Positions 38,408 through 46,889 of a DNA stretch of 64,000 nucleotides are shown piece after piece. Position numbers and translations under genes: made by a program. Within the stretch, counting starts at the first letter, position 1; each line of letters starts with the position of its first letter. The notes beneath the pieces are model-generated. The model had not been told where the DNA came from. It did not search any database and worked only from the letters and a program-made list of their open reading frames with translations. Source of the stretch: DAOUJW01 sp034422115 (lineage in GTDB: Bacteria; Chloroflexota; Dehalococcoidia; Lucifugimonadales; UBA2985); the NCBI GenBank assembly GCA_034422115.1, contig DAOUJW010000025.1:120564-184563 (forward strand), in the 5' to 3' direction.

Positions 38408-39889
38408 TCACCTGTCTCTGAGCTGCGGGAACAGTATAACCTCTCTTATGGACTGCTGCCCGGTGAGCAGCATTGTCAGCCGGTCTATTCCTATGCCCAG
38501 CCCGCCTGTCGGTGGCATCCCGTGCTCCAGGGCCAGCAGGTAGTCCTCGTCCAGGCGGTCGAGGTCCTCGTCCACCTGGCCTCTAAGGGCCTCCTGCTGC
38601 ATGAACCGCTTGCGCTGCTCGTCTGGGTCGTTCAGCTCGCTGAAGGCGTTGGCAATCTCCATGCCCGCCGCAAAGCCCTCGAACCGCTCCACCATAGTGG
38701 GGTCGTCGGCCCTCTGCTTGGCCAGGGGCGACATGTCCAGGGGGTAGTCCAGCAGGAAGGTCGGCTGGATGAGCTGCGGCTCCACGCAGGCCGACACCAG
38801 CTTGTCTATGAGCCTGCCGCGGCTGCTCCGGCCCTCTGCCACAATGCCAAGCTCCCTGATTTTAGCCTCCAGGGCGTCTGCGTCCGGGTAGTCCTGGAAG
38901 TCTATGCCGGCGCGGCGCTGCACCTCTTCCCGCAGGGAGACCCTCTTCCAGGGCGGAGTGAAGTCGATGGTGGTGTCGCCGTACTGGATCTGGGGCGCGC
39001 CCATGACCTCCTGGGCCACGGCGCACACCATCTCCTCCACCATGCACATCACGTCGTTGTAGTCGGCGTAGGCCTCGTAGCTCTCCAGAAGGGTGAACTC
39101 AGGGTTGTGGTCCTGGTCGATGCCCTCGTTGCGGAAGACCCTGCCGATCTCGTACACCTTGTCCAGCCCGCCCACGATGAGTCGCTTGAGGTAAAGCTCC
39201 GTTGCTATGCGCAGGAACAGGTCGCGGTCGAGGGCGTTGTGGTGGGTGGCGAAGGGCTGTGCCATCGCGCCGGCGGCTACCGGCACCAGCACGGGGGTCT
39301 CCACCTCCATGAAGCCCCGGGTGTCCATGAAGCGGCGAATGGCCGATACGATACGGCTGCGGGCCTGGAAGTTGCGCTTGGCCTCATCGTTGGTGATGAG
39401 GTCAAGGTAGCGCTGCCTGTGGCGCGTCTCCACGTCGGACAGGCCGTGCCACTTCTCCGGCAGGGGGCGCATGGCCTTGGCCAGGAAGGAGACCTCGTGG
39501 GCTTCAAGGGTTACCTCGCCGGTGCGTGTGAGAAAGAGGGGCCCCTGTGCACCAAGGAAGTCGCCCAGGTCCAGGTCTCGGACGAGTTCGTACTCATCGC
39601 CCAGGGCGTCCCTTCGCAGGTGCACCTGGACGTGGCCGGTCCCGTCCTGGAGGTCGATGAAGGACGCTCGCCCCATGCCCCTGAGCGCCATGATTCGCCC
39701 GCCAAGGGACACCGGGGCCGTGCGCGTCTCTTCGCCCCCGTTGGCCTCCTCCGCTCTAAAAAGGGCTACCGCCTCCCGAATGGTGTGGGTGCGGCGGTAG
39801 CGGTGCGGGAAGGGTTCAATGCCCCTGTCCCTGAGCCTCTCGTACTTCTCACGACGGCTCAGGAGAAGGTCTCCGCCTCTTTTTTCCAT
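38408..39889 (-). CDS. lysS: Lysyl-tRNA synthetase, class II
   Basis: A 493-residue enzyme. The OB-fold anticodon-binding domain (about 45-145) contains VSLGGRIMALRGMGRASFIDLQD (parts). Catalytic motifs are FRNEGIDQDHNPEFTLLE (motif 2) and GMPPTGGLGIGIDRLTML (motif 3). The PFATHHNALD segment after motif 1 is typical. Complete. Follows greA by 23 bases on the reverse strand. Confidence 0.96.
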   Translation of the reverse strand: MEKRGGDLLLSRREKYERLRDRGIEPFPHRYRRTHTIREAVALFRAEEANGGEETRTAPVSLGGRIMALRGMGRASFIDLQDGTGHVQVHLRRDALGDEYELVRDLDLGDFLGAQGPLFLTRTGEVTLEAHEVSFLAKAMRPLPEKWHGLSDVETRHRQRYLDLITNDEAKRNFQARSRIVSAIRRFMDTRGFMEVETPVLVPVAAGAMAQPFATHHNALDRDLFLRIATELYLKRLIVGGLDKVYEIGRVFRNEGIDQDHNPEFTLLESYEAYADYNDVMCMVEEMVCAVAQEVMGAPQIQYGDTTIDFTPPWKRVSLREEVQRRAGIDFQDYPDADALEAKIRELGIVAEGRSSRGRLIDKLVSACVEPQLIQPTFLLDYPLDMSPLAKQRADDPTMVERFEGFAAGMEIANAFSELNDPDEQRKRFMQQEALRGQVDEDLDRLDEDYLLALEHGMPPTGGLGIGIDRLTMLLTGQQSIREVILFPQLRDR

Positions 39890-39912
39890 AACGATGTGGT
39901 GTCCGGTGGAAG

Positions 39913-40383
39913 TCAGTTGATGCTGGATATGGTGAGTGTGACTGTACCGGCCGGGGTGTTCACCTGCACCTCCTCGCCGACCTTCTTGTTCAGTAGAGCC
40001 TTGCCCACAGGCGACTCGTTGGAGATGCGACCCTGACCAGGGTCGGCCTCCGCGCTGCCGACGATGGTGTACTCCTCCTCGGAGTCGTTCTGGTTGAGTA
40101 CGGTGACTGACGCTCCAAGCTGCACCTTGTCCGAGTGCGCGGCCTCGTCGCCGATGATTATGGCGCTGTCGATTATGCGCTCCAGGGTGAGGATGCGCCC
40201 TTCGACAAAGGCCTGCTCGTTCTTGGAGTCGTCGTACTCCGCGTTGTCCACGGTGCCGCCGATCTCCTTGGCCTTCTGAATGCGGTCGGCCACCTCCGCG
40301 CGTTTAACGCCGCGGAGATGCTCCAGCTCCGCCTCCAGCTTGGCAAGGCCTTCCTTTGTGAGATAGCTACCTTTCTGCGGCAC
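39913..40383 (-). CDS. greA: Transcription elongation factor GreA
   Basis: A 156-residue factor that stimulates transcript cleavage in backtracked RNA polymerase. The N-terminal coiled coil (about 1-75) carries the acidic tip NAEYDDSKNEQAF. The C-terminal FKBP-like domain has VTVLNQNDSEEEYTIVGSAEADP and ISNESPVGKALL (parts). First gene of the reverse-strand operon; greA upstream of lysS is a common arrangement. Confidence 0.95.
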   Translation of the reverse strand: MPQKGSYLTKEGLAKLEAELEHLRGVKRAEVADRIQKAKEIGGTVDNAEYDDSKNEQAFVEGRILTLERIIDSAIIIGDEAAHSDKVQLGASVTVLNQNDSEEEYTIVGSAEADPGQGRISNESPVGKALLNKKVGEEVQVNTPAGTVTLTISSIN

Positions 40384-40447
40384 GTGAACCTCCAGAATAC
40401 GAAGAAACTGAGAGCGGGCCTCTTTCGGCGACCCTCAGTTGGTTTTC

Positions 40448-40476
40448 ATTTTATAGGTACTGCGCGGCGATGTAAA
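40448..40476 (-). promoter_or_regulatory. Promoter of greA-lysS-serS operon
   Basis: On the reverse strand TTTACA (40471-40476) and TAAAAT (40448-40453) are 17 bp apart, about 65 bases from the greA ATG. Confidence 0.5.
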
Positions 40477-40506
40477 GCTATATGGCGGAATCCGACGGGC
40501 AATTTC

Positions 40507-40660
40507 CTACAGCCTGCTCGTCCTCTCCAGGAGCTCCGCGGCGCACAGGACGGCGTTGGTCACATCCTCCAGCCAGATGTTCTCGTTGGGGGCGTGAATC
40601 CGGTTGTCCGGGTGGTTCAGCCCCGGGCCCGTGGAGACCGGAAGCCCAGGCTCGTGGGTG
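40507..40660 (-). pseudogene. C-terminal remnant of an M20 family peptidase
   Basis: The reverse strand reads FTHEPGLPVSTGPGLNHPDNRIHAPNENIW in parts, then LEDVTNAVLCAAELLERTSRL and a stop. HAPNENI with the preceding G-P-G is the typical end of M20 dipeptidases (it includes the conserved metal His region). There is no upstream coding sequence in this frame; a different frame (VKDMDKKVEE) takes over at about 40660. So only about 50 residues survive, a truncated and decayed gene. Confidence 0.7.
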
Positions 40661-40734
40661 AATGCACTCTTCCACCTTCTTGTCCATGTCTTTCACGCCG
40701 TTGCAGATGACTGGAGGTTACTTGCAGGCCGCGA

Positions 40735-40763
40735 TTGTTGCAATAGCCGGAAGGGGGTAGGAT
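40735..40763 (+). promoter_or_regulatory. Possible promoter of metF-like gene
   Basis: TTGTTG (40735-40740), 17-bp spacer, TAGGAT (40758-40763), 30 bases before the ATG. It lies next to the peptidase remnant. Confidence 0.4.
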
Positions 40764-40792
40764 GTAGGGGTGAACCTTGCGGGAGGCCAACC

Positions 40793-41656
40793 ATGACCAA
40801 AGTGACAGAGAAATACGAAGGCAGCGACCGACTCGTAGTTATCTGCGACTTCTCGCCACCGCGCGGGAGCGATCCGGCGCTGCTGTCCGGGGCGCACTCC
40901 GTCTCCCCAGACTTCATCTGCGTGGCCTACAGCCCGGGCAAGGCCGTCAGGCTTGACCCCGTCATAGCCGCCCACGCCGTGAGGCAGCAGACGGGCAGGG
41001 ACGCCATCTTCACAATGGCCACCAGGGACATGAACAGGCTGGCGGTGCAGAACCACCTGCTGGGAGCATCTCTGCTGGGCCTGGACAACGTGATTGTGGT
41101 GGGCGGCGATACCTTCACGCCGAGAGACCTGAGGGCTGTCAAGGACGTCCGGGACTTCAAACCCACGGAGCTGATTTCGTCAATCAAGTCAATGAACGAG
41201 GGCGTGGACTACAAGGGCCTGAAGCTGAGAGCGCCCACGGACTTCTGCGTCGGCGCGACCATCGACCTGGGGCGCGGCATCCAGCGGGAGGCGCGGCTGA
41301 CCCGCGCCAAGGCCACCGCCGGAGCCGACTTCTTCATCACCCAGCCGGTCTACGACCTGGAGCAAGTTGAGCGGTTCCTGGAGAGCTATGAAGCAGCCAC
41401 CGGCGAGGGGCTTTCACAGCCGGTCTTCTGGGGTCTGCAGGTGCTGGACGCCCAGGGACTGGTGTTCGGCGACGTTCCGCAGTACATCAGGGAGGAGCTG
41501 GACGGCGGAAGGCCGGGCGTCGATATAGCGATAGATCTGCTTCAAGAGTTCCTGGCGGCGGGCATTACCAACATCTACCTGGTGCCGCCCATCCTCAGGG
41601 GCGGTCTGCGGGACTACGAGGCCGCCCAGTGGGTGCTGGACGCTCTTGAGGAGTAA
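40793..41656 (+). CDS. Methylenetetrahydrofolate reductase-like protein
   Basis: A 287-residue TIM-barrel protein of the MetF family. ATG 40793 follows GGGAGG; the longer upstream frame runs through the peptidase remnant. Visible parts are LVVICDFSPPRGSDP, then AHAVRQQTGRDAIFTMATRDMNR, VVGGD and GADFFITQPVYD, which shape the FAD and folate site. The first motif usually carries a catalytic Glu (SFEFFPP); here DFSPP has Asp, so activity may differ, as in C1-pathway relatives. Single gene with its own promoter. Confidence 0.82.
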   Translation: MTKVTEKYEGSDRLVVICDFSPPRGSDPALLSGAHSVSPDFICVAYSPGKAVRLDPVIAAHAVRQQTGRDAIFTMATRDMNRLAVQNHLLGASLLGLDNVIVVGGDTFTPRDLRAVKDVRDFKPTELISSIKSMNEGVDYKGLKLRAPTDFCVGATIDLGRGIQREARLTRAKATAGADFFITQPVYDLEQVERFLESYEAATGEGLSQPVFWGLQVLDAQGLVFGDVPQYIREELDGGRPGVDIAIDLLQEFLAAGITNIYLVPPILRGGLRDYEAAQWVLDALEE

Positions 41657-41741
41657 GTGAGAGCGACAGTCAGCCCTGCCGCTTTTGACATCGCGGGCCA
41701 TCTGCGCTAGCATAAAATCATACCATCGGCGAGGATGTTGC

Positions 41742-41921
41742 ATGGCTACTATGGAGGAGCGCGTTAGCCGTCTCGAGGGGGCTTACGAACATCTGGCAAC
41801 CAAGGCGGATATTGCCCAGATGGAGAACAGGCTGCTCAGGTGGATGGTTGGAACCATAGTCACTGGCATGGCCACTTCAGCTTCAATTGCTTTTCTCATC
41901 TACAGGATTTTGGGAAGCTAG
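41742..41921 (+). CDS. Small coiled-coil membrane protein
   Basis: A 59-residue protein from ATG 41742. Residues 1-31 form an amphipathic helix (MEERVSRLEGAYEHLATKADI), residues 32-54 a membrane helix (WMVGTIVTGMATSASIAFLIY). This layout is frequent in DUF1640-like or XhlA-like small proteins. Its stop shares CTAG with the stop of the convergent rsmE. No function is known; membrane anchoring with an outward or inward coiled coil is the only safe statement. Confidence 0.6.
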   Translation: MATMEERVSRLEGAYEHLATKADIAQMENRLLRWMVGTIVTGMATSASIAFLIYRILGS

Positions 41922-42694
41922 CCCCCCAACTCCCCCGCCTCGTACATGACGGCCGCGGCCATGGCCAAGCCAGCAGTCTCGCCGCGGAGGATGCGCCGCC
42001 CAAGGCCCACCACCTCCACCCCCGCGGCCCTGGCCTCCTCAACCTCCTCGGCGTCGAATCCGCCCTCCGGCCCCACGAAGAGGCTGACGCCCTCCGCCCG
42101 TATCCTCTGGATGTTTCCCTGCACAGCCTCCTTGAAGCCGGTCCGCGCCCTGCCGTTCTCGTTGCCGCGCTCGTCCGGGTCTCCCTCCCAAGCCATCAGA
42201 CGGACGCCTCCGGCGAATGCCAGGGCCTGCTGCCAAGCCATTGGCGGCCCCAGATAAGGAATCAGTGAGCGGCCGGACTGCTCGGTTGCCTCGGTGAGTA
42301 TCCTGCGCCAGCGGTTGTACTTGGCGCTGCCCCAGCCCCTGGTCACGCGCACCTCGCTCCGGCGGCAGACCATTGGCACAAAGGCGGACACGCCCAGCTC
42401 CGCCCCCTTCTGCAGCACCGTCTCCAGCTTGTCGCTCTTGAGTACGCCCTGGTACAGGGTCAGCACTATGCCGGGGTCGCCCTTGCCCCTTCTGCTCTCC
42501 ACCACATCACCTTCAAGGCGGAAGGTGGATACGGAATCGAGGCGAACGGCGTACTCCCATCCGGTGTTGTCCAGCAGGACCACCATCTCTCCGGGCCGCA
42601 GGCGCAGCACGCGGGACGCCTGCCGGGCCACCGACCCTCCCACCGAGACGCGGTCCCCCTGGATGCACTCCGGGTCGACGAAAAAGCGGTGCAT
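41918..42694 (-). CDS. rsmE: 16S rRNA (uracil1498-N3)-methyltransferase
   Basis: A 258-residue SPOUT methyltransferase acting on 16S rRNA in the 30S subunit. The N-terminal PUA-like part starts MHRFFVDPE and has VLRLRPGEMVVLLD. The knot region has LFVGPEGGFDAEEVEEA and VGLGRRILRGETA, which bind S-adenosylmethionine. Length normal. Third gene after dnaJ and prmA, two bases from prmA, a frequent cluster. Confidence 0.93.
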   Translation of the reverse strand: MHRFFVDPECIQGDRVSVGGSVARQASRVLRLRPGEMVVLLDNTGWEYAVRLDSVSTFRLEGDVVESRRGKGDPGIVLTLYQGVLKSDKLETVLQKGAELGVSAFVPMVCRRSEVRVTRGWGSAKYNRWRRILTEATEQSGRSLIPYLGPPMAWQQALAFAGGVRLMAWEGDPDERGNENGRARTGFKEAVQGNIQRIRAEGVSLFVGPEGGFDAEEVEEARAAGVEVVGLGRRILRGETAGLAMAAAVMYEAGELGG

Positions 42695-42696
42695 TC

Positions 42697-43599
42697 CTAC
42701 ACCCCGTCCTTCTGAGCCACGATGGCTGCCCAGTCCCCCTCGCGGCTCGTCCGCAGCAGGGCGCAGCCCTCTTCTCTCAGGCGGCTCTCAACCTCGGGCG
42801 CTCGCTCCGCCATAATGCCGGACAGTGCCAGCATACCCTGGGGCGCGGCCTGAGCCACCAGGTCGGACGCCATCTCCAGGATGACCTTGGTGTATATGTT
42901 GGCGACCACCAGGTCGAAAGTGGCGCGGGTGGCCTTGTGGGAGGCGAGAGCGCGCTTGCTCACCTTGATGGTCGATTGCAGGCCGTTGGCCTTTACGTTG
43001 GAGCGGGCGGCCTTTATCGCTATGGGGTCTACGTCCAGGGCCAGTATGTCTCCCGCGCCCAGCTTGGCGGCGGCTATGGCGAGTATGCCGGAGCCCGTCC
43101 CAACATCCAGCACTCTTGCGCCGGGCGTGACCAGTTTCTCAAGCTCCTGCAGGCACATGTGGGTGGTGGGGTGGTGGCCGGTGCCAAAGGCCATCCCCGG
43201 GTCCATGTCAATCACCACGTCGCCCTCTTCCACGGCGTGCTCAATCCAGGTCGGGCGGATGACAATGCGGCCAACGCGCAGCGCCGTAAAGTGGCTCTTC
43301 CACGTCTCCATCCACTCCCCCTCCTCCAGCACGCGCTCCTCCAGGGGAGACAGGTCACAGAGGCGGGATATGAGGTCGACGGCCACCCTGATCTGCTCCT
43401 TGCGGTCGGCAGTCGTGCCGTCAACGGGCAGGTAGGAGCGAATGATGGCCGTTGAATAGTCAGGCTCTTCGCCTTCGTCCGGGTTGTAGCCCCCCTCCTG
43501 CTCAACCGCCACGCCGCCGTAGCCGTATCGCTGGAATATCACCGATAGAGGCTCAACGTACTCCGAGGGGGCCTTGAGGCTCAGTTCCAGCCACTTCAT
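42697..43599 (-). CDS. prmA: Ribosomal protein L11 methyltransferase
   Basis: A 300-residue protein lysine methyltransferase. The N-terminal substrate-recognition domain starts MKWLELSLKAPSEYVEPL and the catalytic domain has DPGMAFGTGHHPTTHMCL, the SAM loop VLDVGTGSGILAIAAAKLGA and VVANIYTKVI (parts). Complete. Lies 12 bases after dnaJ and two before rsmE on the reverse strand. Confidence 0.94.
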   Translation of the reverse strand: MKWLELSLKAPSEYVEPLSVIFQRYGYGGVAVEQEGGYNPDEGEEPDYSTAIIRSYLPVDGTTADRKEQIRVAVDLISRLCDLSPLEERVLEEGEWMETWKSHFTALRVGRIVIRPTWIEHAVEEGDVVIDMDPGMAFGTGHHPTTHMCLQELEKLVTPGARVLDVGTGSGILAIAAAKLGAGDILALDVDPIAIKAARSNVKANGLQSTIKVSKRALASHKATRATFDLVVANIYTKVILEMASDLVAQAAPQGMLALSGIMAERAPEVESRLREEGCALLRTSREGDWAAIVAQKDGV

Positions 43600-43611
43600 A
43601 GGCGGGAGGCT

Positions 43612-44736
43612 CTAGGAGTCCTTGCCCAGGGCGTCCTTGATCTTGCCGAACCAGCCCTTGTCCTCCCTGGAGCCGTTGCCCAGGGTCTCGGCAAGCTCCT
43701 TCAGAAGTTGGCGCTGGTTCTCGTCCAGGGACTTGGGCGTGACCACGCTCACGGTCACAAGCTGGTCGCCCCTTCTGCTCTTGGAGTAGGGGACGCCCTT
43801 TCCCTTGATGCGGAACACCGTGCCGGACTGTGTACCTTCAGGGATGCGCAGGGTCTCCGGGTCGTTCAGAGTGGGCACCTCCATCTCGTCACCCAGGGCC
43901 GCCTGCGCGAAGTTGATGGGCAGTGTGTACAGGATGTCGTGGTCGCGGCGATTGAAGATCTCGTGGGGCTGGACTCGAAGGCCGATGTACAGGTTGCCGG
44001 CCGCTCCGCCGTATACTCCCGCGTCGCCCTCCCGCGTGAGGCGCACCTGGGTGCCGTCCTCGACACCCGGCGGGATGTCCACCTTCATCTTCCGACGGCG
44101 ACGCTCACGGCCCGAGCCGCTGCACTGGGAGCACGGGTCTGTGATTATCTTGCCTTCGCCGCTGCACTGGGTGCAGGGTCCAACCTGGGTGAACTGCCCG
44201 AAGACGCTGCGCTGCACGCGTCTCACCTGGCCCGTCCCCTTGCACTGCTCGCAGTCGGTAGTGGAGCTTCCGGGCTCGCTGGCGCTGCCACTGCAACGGC
44301 CGCACAGCTCCACGCGAGAGATGTCAATCTCCTTCTCCACGCCAAAGACCGCCTCCTCAAAGGAGAGGGTGAGCTTGGTCTGCAGGTCGTTGCCGGTCTG
44401 CGGGGCCCTGCGGGTGCGGGCGCCGAAGCCTCCGAAGAAGGCGTCAAAGATATCGCCAAAGCCGCCGAAGTTCTCCGCGCCCTCAAAGCCGCGGCCTCCG
44501 CCGTTGAATCCTCCAACCCCGGCGTGGCCGAAGCGGTCGTACTGGGCGCGCTTCTGGGGGTCGCTGAGCACCTGGTAGGCGGCGTTGATCTCCTTGAACT
44601 TCTCCTGTGCCTGCGGGTCCTTGTTCCTGTCTGGGTGGTACTCCAGGGCCAGGCGGCGGAACTTGGTCCTTATCTCCTCCTGGGAGGAGTTTCTGGAGGC
44701 GCCAAGCACGTCGTAGTAGTCTCTTTGAGTGGTCAT
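43612..44736 (-). CDS. dnaJ: Chaperone protein DnaJ
   Basis: A 374-residue DnaK co-chaperone. The J domain has YHPDRNKD with the HPD motif. A Gly/Phe region follows (GGFGDIFDAFFGGFG). Four zinc repeats are CGRCSGSA, CEQCKGTG, CTQCSGEG and CSQCSGSG. The C-terminal substrate domains include VPTLNDPETLRIPEGTQSG (parts) and a KGWFGKIKDALGK end. dnaK and grpE are not in the window. No CIRCE element was found upstream. Confidence 0.95.
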   Translation of the reverse strand: MTTQRDYYDVLGASRNSSQEEIRTKFRRLALEYHPDRNKDPQAQEKFKEINAAYQVLSDPQKRAQYDRFGHAGVGGFNGGGRGFEGAENFGGFGDIFDAFFGGFGARTRRAPQTGNDLQTKLTLSFEEAVFGVEKEIDISRVELCGRCSGSASEPGSSTTDCEQCKGTGQVRRVQRSVFGQFTQVGPCTQCSGEGKIITDPCSQCSGSGRERRRRKMKVDIPPGVEDGTQVRLTREGDAGVYGGAAGNLYIGLRVQPHEIFNRRDHDILYTLPINFAQAALGDEMEVPTLNDPETLRIPEGTQSGTVFRIKGKGVPYSKSRRGDQLVTVSVVTPKSLDENQRQLLKELAETLGNGSREDKGWFGKIKDALGKDS

Positions 44737-44775
44737 TTCAGGCTGTCTTCTGATTCTTGTGATGCTCTGAACTAT

Positions 44776-44804
44776 ATTCTACCCTATGGCTGGAGTACAG
44801 CCAA
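44776..44804 (-). promoter_or_regulatory. Promoter of dnaJ-prmA-rsmE
   Basis: Reverse strand TTGGCT (44799-44804) and TAGAAT (44776-44781) are 17 bp apart, about 40 bases upstream of the ATG. Confidence 0.45.
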
Positions 44805-44835
44805 GGGGCGGATGCGCGTTGGCTGTTCTTAGCCG

Positions 44836-45627
44836 CTACTTGTCAAACGGGCCTATGGGCGTGTCAGGGGGCAGCAGGCGGTACTCCACAATCCTGAACT
44901 CCTCGGTCAGGGTCCTCGCTCCCTCCTCGTCCGTTGACCACGTGGCGGTCCGGTAGAGGATGGGCCTGTCGACCATGTACTCGTATGTGTTTATGACCGT
45001 GCTTTCAATGTACCTCTGGTCCGGCGCAACACCCATGGCCTCTCTCTGAGAAGCTGACAAGCTCTTTGCCTGGATACGGATAGTGGTCTTTCTCTCGTTA
45101 ATGGCCGTTGGCTGGCCGTACCATCGCCCTGTACCCACAAGCTCATACCCGGAATCCGCCAGACTTGCACTGGTCTGCCAGATGCGCACCACCCACCACG
45201 CCAGCGATTCCTCCTCCCCAAGCGGCTGCGGGACGCGAATCCCCGAGGCCTTCCACGTGGTCACCCTCTGCCCGTTTTCCAGTTGGGAGTAGGAGACCAC
45301 GTCGCCGTTGGCATCCCTCAGCAGGGTCGAATATATGGAGAATGCGCCATTGTCGTCCTCAGCCATCCAGGTCTCCTCCCGGGCGCGCTCCGGGCGCGTC
45401 CAGAACTGCTCTGCGGCATCCGGGTCCCGCCTCTCGTATTCAACGCTCTTGATATAGAGGATCTGGCCGTCAGAAAGCCCTCTCAGAATCCTCTGCCTCT
45501 CCTGGTTCAGCTGCTGGGTTGGGAACGACGCTCTGGTCGGGTCCGTCTCCAGGATGGGTAGAAACCACAACAGGGCAAACGCGGACGCCAGCACGACCGC
45601 GCCAATGCCAAGCCGCGCCCTGCTCAT
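44836..45627 (-). CDS. Hypothetical membrane-anchored protein
   Basis: A 263-residue protein. Residues 7-25 (GIGAVVLASAFALLWFLPI) form a single N-terminal membrane helix or signal anchor; the rest is soluble and probably extracytoplasmic. The region from 50 to 190 alternates charged beta-strand-like segments (ILYIKSVEYERRDP, AFSIYSTLLRDANGDVVSYS) and recalls lipoprotein-like LolA/DUF folds only loosely. I recognise no family. It precedes dnaJ on the same strand by about 100 bases, but dnaJ has its own promoter. Confidence 0.6.
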   Translation of the reverse strand: MSRARLGIGAVVLASAFALLWFLPILETDPTRASFPTQQLNQERQRILRGLSDGQILYIKSVEYERRDPDAAEQFWTRPERAREETWMAEDDNGAFSIYSTLLRDANGDVVSYSQLENGQRVTTWKASGIRVPQPLGEEESLAWWVVRIWQTSASLADSGYELVGTGRWYGQPTAINERKTTIRIQAKSLSASQREAMGVAPDQRYIESTVINTYEYMVDRPILYRTATWSTDEEGARTLTEEFRIVEYRLLPPDTPIGPFDK

Positions 45628-45769
45628 CTCGCGTCTCTACCCGTAACGCTTTTGAATCGACCCATTCCCTTACATTGCTATGCACGGCGCGAGTTGTCAA
45701 TCTTCGCAAGGCCACCGTCATGGAAACGGCCTGTGGACTTCCACGTTTCGGTTCTCGTTGCGCAATTCA

Positions 45770-45798
45770 TTGTCGTGCGTGGTTGCAGGTGATATAAT
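45770..45798 (+). promoter_or_regulatory. Promoter of rpsF-ssb-rpsR operon
   Basis: TTGTCG (45770-45775), 17-bp spacer, perfect TATAAT (45793-45798). The start codon is only 37 bases after the -10, so the leader is short. Confidence 0.7.
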
Positions 45799-45835
45799 AT
45801 GCCAGATATTCGGCCTGAGTAGGGAGAGAAGCGAT

Positions 45836-46426
45836 TTGAGGTATTACGAGCTAATGATGGTGGCGCCCCATACCGACGACGAGGGGTTGCAGACAACCCT
45901 GGAGCGGGTCAACAACGACATCGGGGCGCTCGGCGGGACGGTTGTACGGCAGGAGCGATGGGGGGGCATGAGGCGTCTGGCTTATCCCATAAACGACCAC
46001 AACGAAGGCAACTACGTGCTTATTTACCTGGAGCTTGAGCCGGAGCGCGCCAGTGAGCTTGAGGCCAATCTGAAGGTGTCCGAGGACGTTCTGCGGCACC
46101 TCCTGCTCAGGATAAACGCCATCCCAGAGGCCAAGGCGGCCCCTGTCCAGGAGCCTGTGGCTGAGGAAGCGACAGAAGCTCCGGTTGCTGAGCCTGAGGC
46201 GGCGGCTTCAGAGGAGAGCGCTGCGCAGGAGGCCCAACAGGAGGCCCAGGAAGAGGCTCCTGAGGCGGCCGCGCCGGAGGCCGAGCCTGTGGCTGAGGCG
46301 GAAAGCGAAGCCCCCGTGGCAGAGGCCGAGGCCGCGCCTGAAGCGGAAGCGGAGACCGAGGCCGTCGCAACTGACGAAACGCCCGAGGCGGAGGCTGCGG
46401 AAGAGCCGGAGAAGCGGGAAGAGTGA
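45836..46426 (+). CDS. rpsF: Ribosomal protein S6 with long acidic C-terminal tail
   Basis: A 196-residue protein; S6 is usually about 100. The start is TTG 45836 (MRYYELMMVAPH), which matches the family N-terminus; the upstream frame overlaps the promoter. The core has GGTVVRQERWGGMRRLAYPI and ENLKVSEDVLRHLLLRI-type end (here ANLKVSEDVLRHLL). After residue 95 about 100 residues of Glu/Ala/Pro/Val follow, ending EPEKREE. Longest tail of the set. Confidence 0.94.
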   Translation: MRYYELMMVAPHTDDEGLQTTLERVNNDIGALGGTVVRQERWGGMRRLAYPINDHNEGNYVLIYLELEPERASELEANLKVSEDVLRHLLLRINAIPEAKAAPVQEPVAEEATEAPVAEPEAAASEESAAQEAQQEAQEEAPEAAAPEAEPVAEAESEAPVAEAEAAPEAEAETEAVATDETPEAEAAEEPEKREE

Positions 46427-46455
46427 GGCGTTGGGCAGGATAGAGGAGAACTGAG

Positions 46456-46854
46456 ATGGCCAGCTTGAACAGGATAATGGTAATAGGCAATTTGGGGGGT
46501 GACCCGGAGATGCGTTACACCCCCAACGGCAATCCGGTGACCTCCTTCAGCGTAGCTACCAACAGAAGGTACACGGACTCCCAGGGAGAGAGGCACGAGG
46601 AAACGGAGTGGTTCAGAGTGGTTGCGTGGAACCAGCTGGCGGAGCTGTGCAACCAGTATCTCAGCAGGGGAAGACGGGCCTACGTGGAGGGTCGACTTCG
46701 CAGTAACAGGTGGGAGGGGCAGGACGGCCAAACAAGGTTCAGCAACGAGATCATAGCAGACAGAGTGCTTTTTCTGGACCGCGCCGGTGAAGGCCCCGGT
46801 TCTACGGAGAGCACAGGAGAAAGTCCATTTGACGAGGACTCACTGCCATTCTAG
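46456..46854 (+). CDS. ssb: Single-stranded DNA-binding protein
   Basis: A 132-residue OB-fold protein. ASLNRIMVIGNLGGDPEMRYT, PVTSFSVATNRRY, the EWFRVVAWNQLAELC strand and YVEGRLRSNRWEG match the family. The C-terminus ends FDEDSLPF, close to the acidic tip DDDIPF that recruits partner proteins. Position between rpsF and rpsR is canonical. Confidence 0.95.
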   Translation: MASLNRIMVIGNLGGDPEMRYTPNGNPVTSFSVATNRRYTDSQGERHEETEWFRVVAWNQLAELCNQYLSRGRRAYVEGRLRSNRWEGQDGQTRFSNEIIADRVLFLDRAGEGPGSTESTGESPFDEDSLPF

Positions 46855-46889
46855 GCGGGGCCCTCGTCGGAAGATTGAGGTTATAGCAG

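Noticed and set aside
44737..44835. CIRCE element before dnaJ
   Set aside because: No TTAGCACTC-N9-GAGTGCTAA pattern is present on either strand.
45799..45835. S6:S18-binding leader structure before rpsF
   Set aside because: Only about 30 bases lie between the predicted transcription start and the start codon, too short for the known structure.
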